This document shows positions 42,795 to 52,400 of a DNA stretch of 64,000 nucleotides, in pieces; positions within the stretch are counted from its first letter, which is position 1; every line of letters begins with the position of its first letter. The position numbers and the translations under genes are program-made. The notes beneath the pieces were generated by a model. The model had not been told where the DNA came from and searched no databases. It saw only the letters and a list, made by a program, of their open reading frames with translations. The DNA comes from Acidobacteriaceae bacterium dw_441 (lineage in GTDB: Bacteria > Acidobacteriota > Terriglobia > Terriglobales > Acidobacteriaceae), in NCBI GenBank assembly GCA_018449715.1, contig JAAVVA010000001.1, positions 1,116,001 through 1,180,000 of the forward strand. The letters are read 5' to 3'.

Positions 42795-43307
42795 CTACTC
42801 CTTCGGTCGAGTCAGTCCCACCTGCTCCAGCATTGCCGGATCAACTCGTACAAACAGCGCTTTACCGCGGGCATGTACGGTCCCATCGGGCGAGAGAATC
42901 TCAGCCTGCTGGAAGTACTTGCGTCCTTCGTGCCGAAGATGGCGGCTGGTGACGCGCATCGGCTGGCCGAGCGGCACCGGGCGAAGATAATCGATCTCCA
43001 TGTGGCGCGTGACGGCGAGGACGCCGAGCGGGCGGTTGAGCTTGCTCATGGCCTCATCGAGTAGCGTGGCGACGATGCCGCCGTGGACGTATCCGGGAGG
43101 ACCTTCGTAGCGCTGGTCGAGCTGGAAGTGAGCAGTCGCGGTGGGATAGCCGGGCTCGCTGGCGTCGATGGTGAAGGTGAGGTGCAGGCCCTCGGGATTG
43201 GACGCGCCGCAGCCGAAACAGTGGTTCGTGCGCTCGTCGATTGTGGGGTTGCTGGAGGCGGTGCGGGTTTTCTCTGCTGTAACCATCAGTATTTCTGATG
43301 CGGGCAT
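42795..43307 (-). CDS. PaaI-type hotdog thioesterase
   Basis: Acyl-CoA thioesterase of the hotdog fold. The N-terminal NHCFGCGASNPEGLHL segment is followed by the typical HGGIVATLLDEAM (His, Gly-Gly and Asp) and a VTRHMEIDYLRPVP strand. It probably hydrolyses an aromatic or medium-chain acyl-CoA. The start is uncertain: a GTG at 43331 and ATGs at 43307 and 43286 are all possible; none has a strong ribosome site. It is transcribed after recQ, whose stop is at 43321. Confidence 0.85.
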   Translation of the reverse strand: MPASEILMVTAEKTRTASSNPTIDERTNHCFGCGASNPEGLHLTFTIDASEPGYPTATAHFQLDQRYEGPPGYVHGGIVATLLDEAMSKLNRPLGVLAVTRHMEIDYLRPVPLGQPMRVTSRHLRHEGRKYFQQAEILSPDGTVHARGKALFVRVDPAMLEQVGLTRPKE

Positions 43308-43320
43308 AGCGCGGGAGGAC

Positions 43321-45765
43321 TCAACCCGCACAGGCAGCGAGGATGCCTGCGCCGAAGCGGTCGAGCTTTTCGAGGCTCATGCCCTGGATGGATTTGAGTT
43401 CTGCAAGCGTCTTGGGGCGGGCAAGCACGATGCTGTGCAGGGTGCTCGTGCCGAGAATGAAGAACTGCGGCAACCCCAGGCGCTCGGCCTCGGAGTTGCG
43501 CCAGTCGCGAAGGCGCTGGTCGAGAATCTGTTGCTCGGGAGTGAGGGCGGCGGCAGGCTCGGGACGTGACACTACGGGGCGGGTGAGTGGCTCGAGGCGT
43601 GGCTGCTCGGCACGGGGCTGAGGTTTTCCCGTAGAGGCGGGTTTACTCGCTGAGGGCGCTGTGGGCTTTGTGGCCGCAGGTTTGGTCGCGGAGACGGGCG
43701 AGGGTTTTGCCGCGGGGGCCTCGGTATTGCGGCAGAAGGCGATGATCTCGGCACCGAAGCGGTCAGCCTTCTCCTGGCCGATGCCGGGGACGCGGAGAAG
43801 CTCCGCGACGGTCTGGGGGCAGGCTTCGACGATGGCATTGAGGACGGAGTCGCCGAAGACAATGAAGGCGGGCTTGCGGGTCTTCGCGGCCTCCTCCTTG
43901 CGCCACTCGCGGAGGCTTTGCTCAAGGGCTTTCTGCGCTCCCGTAAACACCGGGGGAGCTTCGCGCGACGAACGGGAACTACGAGAAGTGCCCGTCTGCG
44001 AAGGCGAACTCTCCCGTTTCGAGCGCGAAGATTTGCGCGTGGGGGCGGTGTGGTCCTCCGAGGGCAGGACGACGCCGAGGTCGTCGCCTTCGTCGCGGTT
44101 GCGTCCCTCGTGGGTGAGGGACGCGCGCTTGTAGGAGATGACGTTGCCTTCGGGATTGGTGAAGGTGTCGCTGGTCAGCGTGACCAGACCGGCGCGGGTG
44201 AGGGCGTTGAGGTAGCCGTCGAACTGGCGGCGGTCGATGCCGAGGGCGAGCTCGGTGTGCAGGCGACCCGTGGCCTTCGGAGGCGCTCCGTCGAGAGCGC
44301 GAAGGATCGAGCGGAGCTGGCGTTCTTCCGAGCCGGTGGGCTCACGGAAGTTCTGGGCCTGCGCTCCCTCGGGCGAGCAGAAGTCGCAGTGGCCGCAAGG
44401 GCGGTGGCCGTCGGCGGTGTCTCCAAAGTGGCGGATCAGCGCGGTCATGCGGCACTGCGGAGTCTCGGCGAAGCGGGCCATGTGCTCGATCTGCGAGCGG
44501 CGGAAGGCAAGCTGCGACTCATACCCCGAGCGCCAGTTATTCTGCCCGGTCGTGCGCAGGCTGCCGGAGATGTCGATTGCCGCTGCTCCCTGCGCGATCA
44601 GTTTTTCGGCGGTGCGCTGGAAGGTTTCGAGGTCGAGCTTTGTCTTTTTGCGAAGCTCTTCGGGGTCCTGAAACTCGGGCGTGAGCGCGCGGGCCAGCCG
44701 GTCCAGTTCGCTCGCGGGAGGGTAGTCGCGCTCGAGGAAGAAGTCGTGCATCTTGCGATCGGCGAAGGAGTGCAGGAGCACGGTGCGTGAGGGCAGACCA
44801 TCGCGGCCGGCGCGGCCGATCTCCTGGTAGTAGCCCTCGACCGAGCCGGGCAGCGCAATGTGGATGACGGTGCGGACATTGGGCTTGTCGATGCCCATGC
44901 CGAAGGCGATAGTGGCGACGACGGTCTCAAGCTGTCCAGCGAGGAAGTGGCGCTGGACGCGCTCGCGGGTTGCCGGGTCGAGCCCCGCGTGATAAGCGGC
45001 GGCGCGTCCTCCGAGCTTCGAGGCCAGCTCTTCCGCCGCCTTGCGCGACGGCGCGTAGACGATGGCGGGGCGGCTCTCGGCGGGCTTCAGCAGGTCGACG
45101 ACGAACTGGCTGCGACGCGGCTTCGACATCTCGACGACCTCGATGGCGAGGTTGTGGCGGCGGAAGCCGTGGATGAAGAGTGCGGGGTCCTGAAGCTGGA
45201 GTTGGGTGGCGATGTCACGCTGCACCGTCGGGGTCGCGGTGGCGGTGAGGGCGACGATGGGCGCGGGGCGAAGCGAGGGGAGATAGTCGCCGAGGGTGCG
45301 GTAGTCGGGGCGAAAATCGTGTCCCCATTGCGAGATGCAGTGCGCCTCGTCGATGGCGATCAGCGCGGGTTTGCGCTTGGCGAGCATCTCGGGGAAGCCG
45401 GGGACGCGCATCCGCTCGGGGGCGATGAAGAGAAACTGGAGGGTGCCGTCGAGGTAATCGCGGCAGGCCTGGCGCGACTCGTCGCGGGAGAGGCCGGAGT
45501 GGATGCGAGCGGTCTTCAGACCCAGTTGTGCAAGCTTCGAGGACTGGTCATCCATGAGGGCGATCAGCGGCGAGATGACGAGCGCGGTTCCTCCGCGGGC
45601 GAGCGCGGGGAGCTGGTAGCAGAGGCTCTTGCCTGCTCCCGTGGGCATGACGAGCAGCACGTCACGCCCGTCAGTGGCGGCGCGGCAGACGGCCTCCTGG
45701 TTGGCGCGAAAGCCGGAGAAGCCGAAGGTCCTGTGGAGGAGATCTGAGAGTGCCTTGGAATCCAT
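43321..45765 (-). CDS. recQ: ATP-dependent DNA helicase RecQ with two HRDC domains
   Basis: 3'-5' DNA helicase for repair and fork processing, 814 aa. Walker A PTGAGKS at 41-47, DEAH at 139-142, a RQC zinc site with four cysteines (CRMTALIRHF and CGHCDFC) and a winged helix follow. Two HRDC domains end the protein (about 605-680 and 735-814) joined by an Ala/Pro/Lys/Ser-rich linker, giving a length well beyond the usual 600. It also reads into the thioesterase gene. Confidence 0.95.
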   Translation of the reverse strand: MDSKALSDLLHRTFGFSGFRANQEAVCRAATDGRDVLLVMPTGAGKSLCYQLPALARGGTALVISPLIALMDDQSSKLAQLGLKTARIHSGLSRDESRQACRDYLDGTLQFLFIAPERMRVPGFPEMLAKRKPALIAIDEAHCISQWGHDFRPDYRTLGDYLPSLRPAPIVALTATATPTVQRDIATQLQLQDPALFIHGFRRHNLAIEVVEMSKPRRSQFVVDLLKPAESRPAIVYAPSRKAAEELASKLGGRAAAYHAGLDPATRERVQRHFLAGQLETVVATIAFGMGIDKPNVRTVIHIALPGSVEGYYQEIGRAGRDGLPSRTVLLHSFADRKMHDFFLERDYPPASELDRLARALTPEFQDPEELRKKTKLDLETFQRTAEKLIAQGAAAIDISGSLRTTGQNNWRSGYESQLAFRRSQIEHMARFAETPQCRMTALIRHFGDTADGHRPCGHCDFCSPEGAQAQNFREPTGSEERQLRSILRALDGAPPKATGRLHTELALGIDRRQFDGYLNALTRAGLVTLTSDTFTNPEGNVISYKRASLTHEGRNRDEGDDLGVVLPSEDHTAPTRKSSRSKRESSPSQTGTSRSSRSSREAPPVFTGAQKALEQSLREWRKEEAAKTRKPAFIVFGDSVLNAIVEACPQTVAELLRVPGIGQEKADRFGAEIIAFCRNTEAPAAKPSPVSATKPAATKPTAPSASKPASTGKPQPRAEQPRLEPLTRPVVSRPEPAAALTPEQQILDQRLRDWRNSEAERLGLPQFFILGTSTLHSIVLARPKTLAELKSIQGMSLEKLDRFGAGILAACAG

Positions 45766-45851
45766 TGCCCTCTGTCATCTTCGCATATTGTTTGCCTTGC
45801 GAGGGGATTGCAGGGTGCCAGCGGAGATACCGGACCGCTATACTTCGGGCA

Positions 45852-46115
45852 ATGAACTGGAAGCGATCCCTGCTGCGCCTGCTGATGACGGTAACGATGG
45901 TTGCCGTTGTCGTGGGTCTGCTTGCGCTTCTGCTGCACATGGGGCAGCCGCAGGTGGGAGTGGTGGCTTTCGTGCTGTTGCTACCGGACCTGCTATTTGG
46001 TTTAGTCGATGTTCCGGCTTCGCTGTGGACGGTGGAGGCTGCTTCGTCTGGGCTGCTTCCAGAGACTCCGGCTCCGAAGGCGCTGTTTCAGCGTCCCCCT
46101 CCTTCTCTCGTATAG
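45852..46115 (+). CDS. Small membrane protein, 87 aa
   Basis: Two predicted membrane helices (LLMTVTMVAVVVGLLALLL and VGVVAFVLLLPDLLFGLV) and a Pro-rich tail. Function not recognised. The start at 45852 (MNWKRSLLRLL) is preferred over the upstream frame, which overlaps the divergent recQ start and does not look coding. Confidence 0.6.
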   Translation: MNWKRSLLRLLMTVTMVAVVVGLLALLLHMGQPQVGVVAFVLLLPDLLFGLVDVPASLWTVEAASSGLLPETPAPKALFQRPPPSLV

Positions 46116-46205
46116 ATCACGAAAATCCTGATGCGCACAGCTTTTGTGGCTGCGTGTCTTCGTGCGTGATGTATGGCCGGACCTGCGAATGGTCCCGGGA
46201 GAACG

Positions 46206-46538
46206 ATGGATATCTTCGATGCACTGTTTCTGTCCTCGCTGCTGGGGGTAAGTGTTGTCTTCGGCAGTATCTTTTGCCTGACGCGTCTTCGGGCGCGGAT
46301 GCGAGGGCGTGGGTTTTATCCGAGTACGACGGAGTTGGGGAATGCTCTCCACCAGCTTCAGAGAATTGCTCAGCCACAGGTGCGGTATGTGCTGGAGGAG
46401 AAGCTGGACGAACATGAAGACGAGGATGATGAGGCCGGGCCGGACGACCCTGCGGCGCATCTGAAGCGGCAGCTTCGGAGGATCAGGAATGGGGAAGAGG
46501 TGGAACGACTTACGATCTTCAGAAGATTCGGACGCTGA
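46206..46538 (+). CDS. Single-span membrane protein, 110 aa
   Basis: One N-terminal membrane helix (LFLSSLLGVSVVFGSIFCL) followed by a basic stretch and an acidic segment (KLDEHEDEDDEAGPDD). Function unknown. The ATG at 46206 follows a GGGAGAACG ribosome site, better than the frame's first codon at 46173. It runs into the 3' end of a convergent gene with a 20-bp overlap. Confidence 0.6.
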   Translation: MDIFDALFLSSLLGVSVVFGSIFCLTRLRARMRGRGFYPSTTELGNALHQLQRIAQPQVRYVLEEKLDEHEDEDDEAGPDDPAAHLKRQLRRIRNGEEVERLTIFRRFGR

Positions 46539-46959
46539 CTTCTATATTGATTTTGACGGATACAGGCCTGCGATTCAGCGTAGCTGGCTCGAATCGGTAC
46601 TGATTGACCGCCTCGATGCATTTCTGGTCGATAAGCGTGGCCACGTCCGCATCTTTGGATTTCATGGTTTCGAGGCTCGATTTGATGACATGAGCCTCCT
46701 GAACCTGACCATTCGTATCGACTGTGAGCTGAACTGTAGTGATGGTCTTCCCCCACTTTATCCGTTTGGCTTCCTCCTTGGAGAAATGTGGTTTTACGGA
46801 ATAAATGAGTTCGGGAGGAGTTCTGTCGTCTTTCACAGAACTTGGTTTGGGATGATCAGTTGTCCCATTTGTCTCCGGAGCCTGCTGTGGCGTCTGACTC
46901 AAGGCAGAGCAAGAAAGCACGAGGCAGAGAAGGATTTTTGGGAAGATCGAGACAGCCAT
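46519..46959 (-). CDS. TonB C-terminal-domain protein
   Basis: 146 aa. A signal peptide (MAVSIFPKILLCLVLSCSALSQ) is followed by a TonB-like C-terminal domain (TVDTNGQVQEAHVIKSS, IEAVNQYRFEPATLNRRPVSVKINIEVS), the VNQYRFEPA segment being typical. It lacks the N-terminal membrane anchor and Pro-rich spacer of a full TonB, so it is a periplasmic module rather than an energy transducer. Start: ATG at 46959; the frame upstream to 47208 does not appear coding. Confidence 0.82.
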   Translation of the reverse strand: MAVSIFPKILLCLVLSCSALSQTPQQAPETNGTTDHPKPSSVKDDRTPPELIYSVKPHFSKEEAKRIKWGKTITTVQLTVDTNGQVQEAHVIKSSLETMKSKDADVATLIDQKCIEAVNQYRFEPATLNRRPVSVKINIEVSVRIF

Positions 46960-47095
46960 AGTGTTAGAAAGATACCGCAGATACTTCAACTTCGCTGTGC
47001 TCCATCCAGAAGGGCAAGATAGGGAATCCAATGCGGTTGCTGGAGAATCTGAAACATAGCTCTTCAGATTTTGGAGTAGTAAAGGAGCGAGCCAG

Positions 47096-47554
47096 ATGCT
47101 GTATGCAAGTGCGGTGACGGCGATGGTGGTTGCGGCCCTGGGTGTCGTCGGGGGCGTGTGGTGGTGGCTGCGTGTTCGCCGCAGGCACGAGATCGAGCAG
47201 TATGCCATCGACGCGGAGGAGTTGCGCAGCCTCTTGGAGACGGAGTCGAAGGTGCTGCTATTCGACGTGAGGCTGCCGCTGGACCTGCTGGCCTACTCGG
47301 AGATGATTCCGGGGGCGAAGAGAATCGCTCCGAAAGAGATTCTGGCCGACCCCACGCTGATCCCCGCCGACGTGGATGCCGTGGTGTACTGCACCTGCGC
47401 GTCGGAAGAGACCAGTCGCGAGATCATTCGGCGGGCGCTGTCGATGGGCTTTCGGAGGATGAAGCTGCTGCGCGGGGGGCTGGAGGGGTGGAAGGCCAAG
47501 GGGTATCCCGTGGAGCCGTACAAAGAGTCGTTTCGTCTGGATACGTCGGTTTGA
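47096..47554 (+). CDS. Membrane-anchored rhodanese-like protein
   Basis: 152 aa with an N-terminal membrane helix (AVTAMVVAALGVVGGVWWWL) and a rhodanese domain containing FDVRLPLDLLAYSEMIPGA and the active-site loop YCTCASEETSRE, whose catalytic Cys is present. It probably handles persulphide sulphur on the cytoplasmic or periplasmic face. The divergent TonB-like gene starts 136 bp upstream. Confidence 0.85.
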   Translation: MLYASAVTAMVVAALGVVGGVWWWLRVRRRHEIEQYAIDAEELRSLLETESKVLLFDVRLPLDLLAYSEMIPGAKRIAPKEILADPTLIPADVDAVVYCTCASEETSREIIRRALSMGFRRMKLLRGGLEGWKAKGYPVEPYKESFRLDTSV

Positions 47555-47912
47555 GAGGCGGGGAAAGAGGCAAGACTTGAACCTCCAATGTATAAATTCT
47601 CTATATCTTATTGATAAAAAATAATTTGATCTTCCAGGGGCTATGAAAGTGGTTCAGAATTGGCAAATAGCCGCAATCCTGAACCGCGAGTTCATTGCAG
47701 TGGGATGACGGATCAATAAATAACGCGATTCGCCTCGGAAGCAGTGCAGTAACTGAGGCAGTAAAAGGGGTTGCCGCGAGTAGCCGCAGAGGGGCAAAAT
47801 CCTTGATTTACGGGCATAAATGCCGTAAAATGTGAAATGTGGTCTGTTTTCCTTCAGCCAGACGCTGAGGGAAGACTTATGCACATCCCACCAGAAGAGG
47901 TATCTGTCCAAT
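47555..47912. other. Intergenic region with promoter for the next small gene
   Basis: 358 bp, AT-rich in part, without a gene that I can support. The only element I can name is the promoter at 47803-47831. Confidence 0.4.
47803..47831 (+). promoter_or_regulatory. Sigma-70-like promoter, TTGATT-17-TAAAAT
   Basis: -35 hexamer ttgatt at 47803-47808, 17-bp spacer, -10 hexamer taaaat at 47826-47831. The spacer holds a small inverted repeat (ggcat/atgcc) that could serve as a repressor site. It lies 82 bp upstream of the next ATG. Confidence 0.45.
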
Positions 47913-48140
47913 ATGGCAAAGCGTCGTGGAAATCCGAACTGGGGCAAGCCGGAGCCGATCGGTCCCGTCGTCCCAACGGTAACATCTTTTGAGCAGGTCG
48001 TAAAAGAGTTCAAGCTGACGCCCGACCAGTACATTCGGTCGACCCGGTTGCGGGAATGGGCGCGCCGGAACAAGAACTCCAAGTACATCCCGGAAGCCCT
48101 GCTGGAGGCCTGGGGCTTCGAGATCGAATCGACCCTCTAA
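47913..48140 (+). CDS. Small conserved-type hypothetical protein, 75 aa
   Basis: Function not recognised. Basic start AKRRGNPNWGKPEP and a helical end (KYIPEALLEAWGFEIES). An upstream promoter (47803-47831) and a downstream terminator (48165-48199) make it a compact single-gene unit, and the ATG at 47913 is preceded by AGAGG. I regard it as a real gene; the earlier frame start at 47832 lies inside or near the promoter. Confidence 0.72.
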   Translation: MAKRRGNPNWGKPEPIGPVVPTVTSFEQVVKEFKLTPDQYIRSTRLREWARRNKNSKYIPEALLEAWGFEIESTL

Positions 48141-48164
48141 GCTGTACCGCATAAGTTGAAGTAA

Positions 48165-48199
48165 GGACGCCGCCCAACTCGGGCGGCGTTCTCATTTTT
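48165..48199 (+). terminator. Intrinsic terminator after the 75-aa gene
   Basis: 9-bp stem acgccgccc/gggcggcgt (48167-48175, 48181-48189) with a 5-nt loop, followed by tctcattttt. Confidence 0.75.
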
Positions 48200-48298
48200 G
48201 CGTCGAACGTATGATGGAATGAGTCGAAAGATAAGCGACAGGTGAAGTCGAAGTATTCGACTGGGAAGAAGAAGTTCGACAGGGAGAAGGAGAACGAA

Positions 48299-49444
48299 AT
48301 GTTTGCCGAGGTCAGCGAAGCGGTTGCGGAGATACGCGCGGGCAGGATGGTGGTGGTGGTCGATGACGAGGACCGCGAGAACGAGGGCGACCTGACGCTG
48401 GCCGCCGAGTTCGTGACCCCCGAGGCGATCAACTTCATGGCGAAGTACGGTCGCGGTCTGATCTGCCTGACCCTGACCGAGGAGCGTGCCGACTACCTGC
48501 GTCTGGGGCCGATGACGCAGGAGAATACCTCGCGCTTCGGGACGGCTTTCACGGAGAGCATCGAAGCACGCGAGGGTGTGAGCACGGGAATCTCGGCGGC
48601 GGACCGCGCCCATACGATCCGCGTGGCGGTAGATCCGTCTTCGACGGCGCAGGATCTTGCCCGTCCCGGACACGTGTTTCCCCTGCGGGCTCGCAAAGGT
48701 GGAGTGCTGGTACGGGCGGGGCAGACCGAGGCCTCCGTCGATCTGGCCCGGATGGCTGGGCTGGTTCCTGCGGGCGTGATCTGCGAGATCATGAACGATG
48801 ACGGCACGATGGCCCGCGTGCCCGACCTAGTGAAGTTCTGCGAGGAGCATGGCCTGAAGATGGTCACGGTGGCCGACCTGATCCGCTACCGGCTGCAGAA
48901 CGAGCGTTACATCCATCGTGTGGCGGAGTCGGTGATGCCGACGCAGCACGGCGAATTCCGCACGATTGCGTATGAGAGCGAGGTCGAGGGTGGGGAGTCG
49001 CATGTGGCGCTGGTGTACGGCGACGTCCGCGACGACGAGCCTGTGCTGGTGCGGGTCCACACGCACTGTATGGCGGGGGATGTCTTCGGGACGACGCTGT
49101 GCGATTGCCGTGCGGTCGTCGAGAACTCGCTGCGTATGATCGCGGAAGCGGGGCGCGGGGCGTTTATCTACCTGCACAACGGCGGTCCGGGCTTCGGGAT
49201 CGACCGGGGCGTGACGCCGCATCGCGTGATCTTCCACCGCGACCATCGCTCCCGTGAGCGCAGCGAAGACCGCGCACAGAGGACGCTGCGCCAGGTAGGG
49301 CTCGGCGGACAGATTCTTTCGGACCTCGGGGTTCACAAGATTCGACTGCTCACCAACACACCGACGCACGTTCCCGCGCTGCAGGGCTTCGGAATCGAGA
49401 TCGTCGAGCAGGTTCCGGTCGAGGTCGTGCTTACGGAGCGGTAA
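48299..49444 (+). CDS. ribBA: RibBA: DHBP synthase with degenerate GTP cyclohydrolase II domain
   Basis: The N-terminal domain is a typical 3,4-dihydroxy-2-butanone-4-phosphate synthase ([32 protein letters not shown]-type region), making the four-carbon riboflavin precursor. The C-terminal domain resembles GTP cyclohydrolase II: it keeps the zinc cysteines ([15 protein letters not shown]) and the RLLTN segment, but the usual RQEGRGIGL motif is replaced by [10 protein letters not shown] and the D-x-R-D pattern by TLRQ. GTP cyclohydrolase activity is doubtful. The start at 48299 follows GGAGAA and fits RibB homologues; the frame extends to 48242. The stop overlaps the convergent gene. Confidence 0.9.
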   Translation: MFAEVSEAVAEIRAGRMVVVVDDEDRENEGDLTLAAEFVTPEAINFMAKYGRGLICLTLTEERADYLRLGPMTQENTSRFGTAFTESIEAREGVSTGISAADRAHTIRVAVDPSSTAQDLARPGHVFPLRARKGGVLVRAGQTEASVDLARMAGLVPAGVICEIMNDDGTMARVPDLVKFCEEHGLKMVTVADLIRYRLQNERYIHRVAESVMPTQHGEFRTIAYESEVEGGESHVALVYGDVRDDEPVLVRVHTHCMAGDVFGTTLCDCRAVVENSLRMIAEAGRGAFIYLHNGGPGFGIDRGVTPHRVIFHRDHRSRERSEDRAQRTLRQVGLGGQILSDLGVHKIRLLTNTPTHVPALQGFGIEIVEQVPVEVVLTER

Positions 49445-52400
49445 CGGTCAGGTTGAGCGTGACGGCGTGGCTGATGGGTTGACCGGCGGCGCTGGTGGCA
49501 GTGACCTGGTACTGATAGGTTCCGGGCGGGGTGGAGTTCTGTCCCGGTGGTGGCGGCTGTTCGGAGCGGCTGCTGACGGAGGCGCTGCCGCCGCATCCAG
49601 ACACGAAGGCCGTCGCACACGCAATCAGAACAATCGAAAGCAGCCTGTGCCTGCGTCGCAGGAAGGCGGTTCCAAAAGTTCCAAGGGGGAGGAGGCAGAG
49701 GGCGGTTTCAAAGCCTCTGCTGACTCCCCCTATGTAGTTTCTGGGAGAGAGGCTGGCCTGCGCGCTTCCCGCGGTGCTGAGGGTGACTGTGGAAGTTTGC
49801 CCGGCACTGTTTATCTGGACGCTTGCGGGCAACAGGGAGCAACTGGCGTACTGGGCCGCCTGAACCGGAGCGCAGCTCAGAAGAATGGTCCCGGTGTATT
49901 CGTTCAGCGGAGTCACGATGAGGTGGTAGCTTGCGGTCTGGCCGCTCTTGAGCGTGGCGGTCGAGGAGGAGCCTCCATCGACCGTCAGAGTGAAGTCCGC
50001 AGGCTGAGAAGGAGTGCTGGGGACGCCGTTGCCGGTAAGCGAGATGATGGTTGGCGATCCGGGGTCGGTGCTGGCGATGGTCAGTGTGCCGGTGCGCGTG
50101 CCTGCCTGCGTGGGCCGGAAGGTGACCTGGAGGGTGCAGGAGGAGTTCACGAGTTGCGAGGAGGCGGAGGGGCAGTCTCCCGCAGTGGTGTAGTCGCCCG
50201 TGGCGGTGATGCTGGTGAGGGTCGTGGGGGACTGGCTGGTGTTGGTGATCTGGACGGGCAGTGTGGCCGAGCCTCCGACAGGGACGAAGCCGAAGTCGAG
50301 GGTGCGGGGAGAGATCGTCAGAGCGGGTGGGGGCGCTGTCGTCGTCATTGCGAAGAGGCTGACGAACTCGAGCGAGGTGCTGGAGTCGGAGGCGATCTCA
50401 AGCGAGCCGATCACGGGGACGGTGCTTTGTGCGGCCTGCTGGGTGAGCGCGACCTGTAAGTTGCAGGAGTCCCCGGGGACGAGGAGCCCGCAGCTGCCGG
50501 TCACAGCGAACTCCGGGGCGGTCGTCAGTCTAGCGATGTGGAGGACCCGCGTGCCGGTGTTAAGCAGCGTGACAGTGCGAGGTTCGGAGGCGTTACCAGC
50601 CGCGAGGGGGAAGGTGAGTGAGCCCTGCGAGAGCGTGAAAGAGGCGATTGGCACGGCGTTGGACGGCACGGTGACCTCGGAGGGAGTGACGGTGCCTGTG
50701 AGGTCGATGATGTCGGGCGCGGTCTCGGCGTCGCTTTCGAGGACGAGGCTTCCGTTATCGGTGTTGAACGGAGAGGTGATTCCTCCGGTAGTGACCTGGT
50801 TCAGCGGGGAGTAGGTCAGGGTGACCGCGCAGGACGCGTTGACGGCGAGCGTGGTCCCGCAGGTGGTGGAGGAGAGGAAGGGCCACTCGCTGGTAACGCG
50901 TCGGATGGTCAAGGGGCCGGTCCCTGTGTTTGTCATGGTGAGGGGGCGAGTGGCGGTCTGGCCGGAGGGAACCTGGTGGAAGTCGACGACGCGACCGGGG
51001 GAGAGGTCGCCGGTGACGGTGAGGACTCCCGTGCCTTTGCCGAAGCCCTTCAGGTAACCGAGGCCGCTGAAGGGCGCGCCGCCGTCAGTGGGAGTCGCCT
51101 GCACGAGGACGGTTCCGGTGATAGCTCCGTTGGTGATAGGGAGGAAGGCAACGGAGAAGGAGCAGCCTGCTCCGGGAGCCAGTGTGACGCAGGGCGGATC
51201 GGTGAGGACGAACTGGCGCGGCATCGAGAGTGCGAGCGTGACGGTCTTCGACGAGAGGTTGTTGACGAGGATGCGCCTCGCAGGGGTGGCAGCGCCGACC
51301 GGGGCAGGGCCAAAGTCGGCTTCGCTGGGGAGGATCTGGAGGCCGGTGTCCTCGGTGGTGTATGCGCCGGAGAGCGGGACGCTGTCGGTCGTCTGCGGCC
51401 CACCGGGAGCGGAGCTGGTGACCGGGATCGAGAGTGTCGCTGTGGTCGTGGCGTTTGTTGGGGCAAAGGTGACCGTGGTAGAGCAGGAGGCTCCAGGGGC
51501 GAGGGAGGAGCAGGTGGTCGCGGGCTGGAAACTGGAGCTGTCAGAGGACGGGGTGCCGATCTGGAGACTGTAGAGGCCGGTGTTGGTCAGAGTGATGCTC
51601 TGGACGGTAGCGGAGTCGTCCGGGACATTGCGGAAGACGAGCGCGGTGGGGCTCAGTGAGAGGCCGGGGTCGGGTGCTCCGAAGCCGCTGAGCGCAGCGG
51701 TCGCGGTAATTGCGGAGGAGGTGAAGGTGAGGGTTCCGCTGTGCTGGCCGGTCGAAGTAGGGGCAAAGACAATCGGCAGGAAGCAGGAGGCTCCGGGGTC
51801 AAGAGAGGCAAGGCAGACCGGGCCTCCGGTGACGGTATCGCTGACGGCGAAGCCGGGGGTGAGGGCGCGGTTGTCGAGGTTGATGGTGGAGGCGGTCAGG
51901 TTCGTGAGGGTGAAAATCGTGGACGCGCTGGTGCTGTGCAGGGTGATGGGGCCGAAATCCTGCTGTGAGGGCGTGAGCAGGAGGCCGGAGAGCGGGACCG
52001 CTGTGCCTGTGAGGGTGAGGGGGTAGGGCGCGCCTCCGCTGGCCGTGGCGAGAGAGAGGGACGTGCTCTGCGGCCCGGCGGCAGAGGAAAGGAACTGGAT
52101 TCCCAGCCAGCAGTTGAGGCAGGTGCCGGTCGCGGATGGGGCGAAGGCCGAGGGAGAGGCCTGCCCGTGGCCATAGCCGATGTCCTCGACCAGGACGACG
52201 CCGAAGGCTCCCGTAACGGAGGCTGTGAGTTGGCTGAGCGGCTGGGTGATTTTGTACCACGCGACGATGGGCTGACCGACGGGAGTGCTTCCGAGATCGA
52301 GGGTTCCGTTGTTCGCGTCAAGGATGCCCGTGGAGGTGCCGCTGAGGTTGACGTAGACGGGCGTGGAACCGCTGCCGGAGGAAACGGCAAGGAGCCCCTG

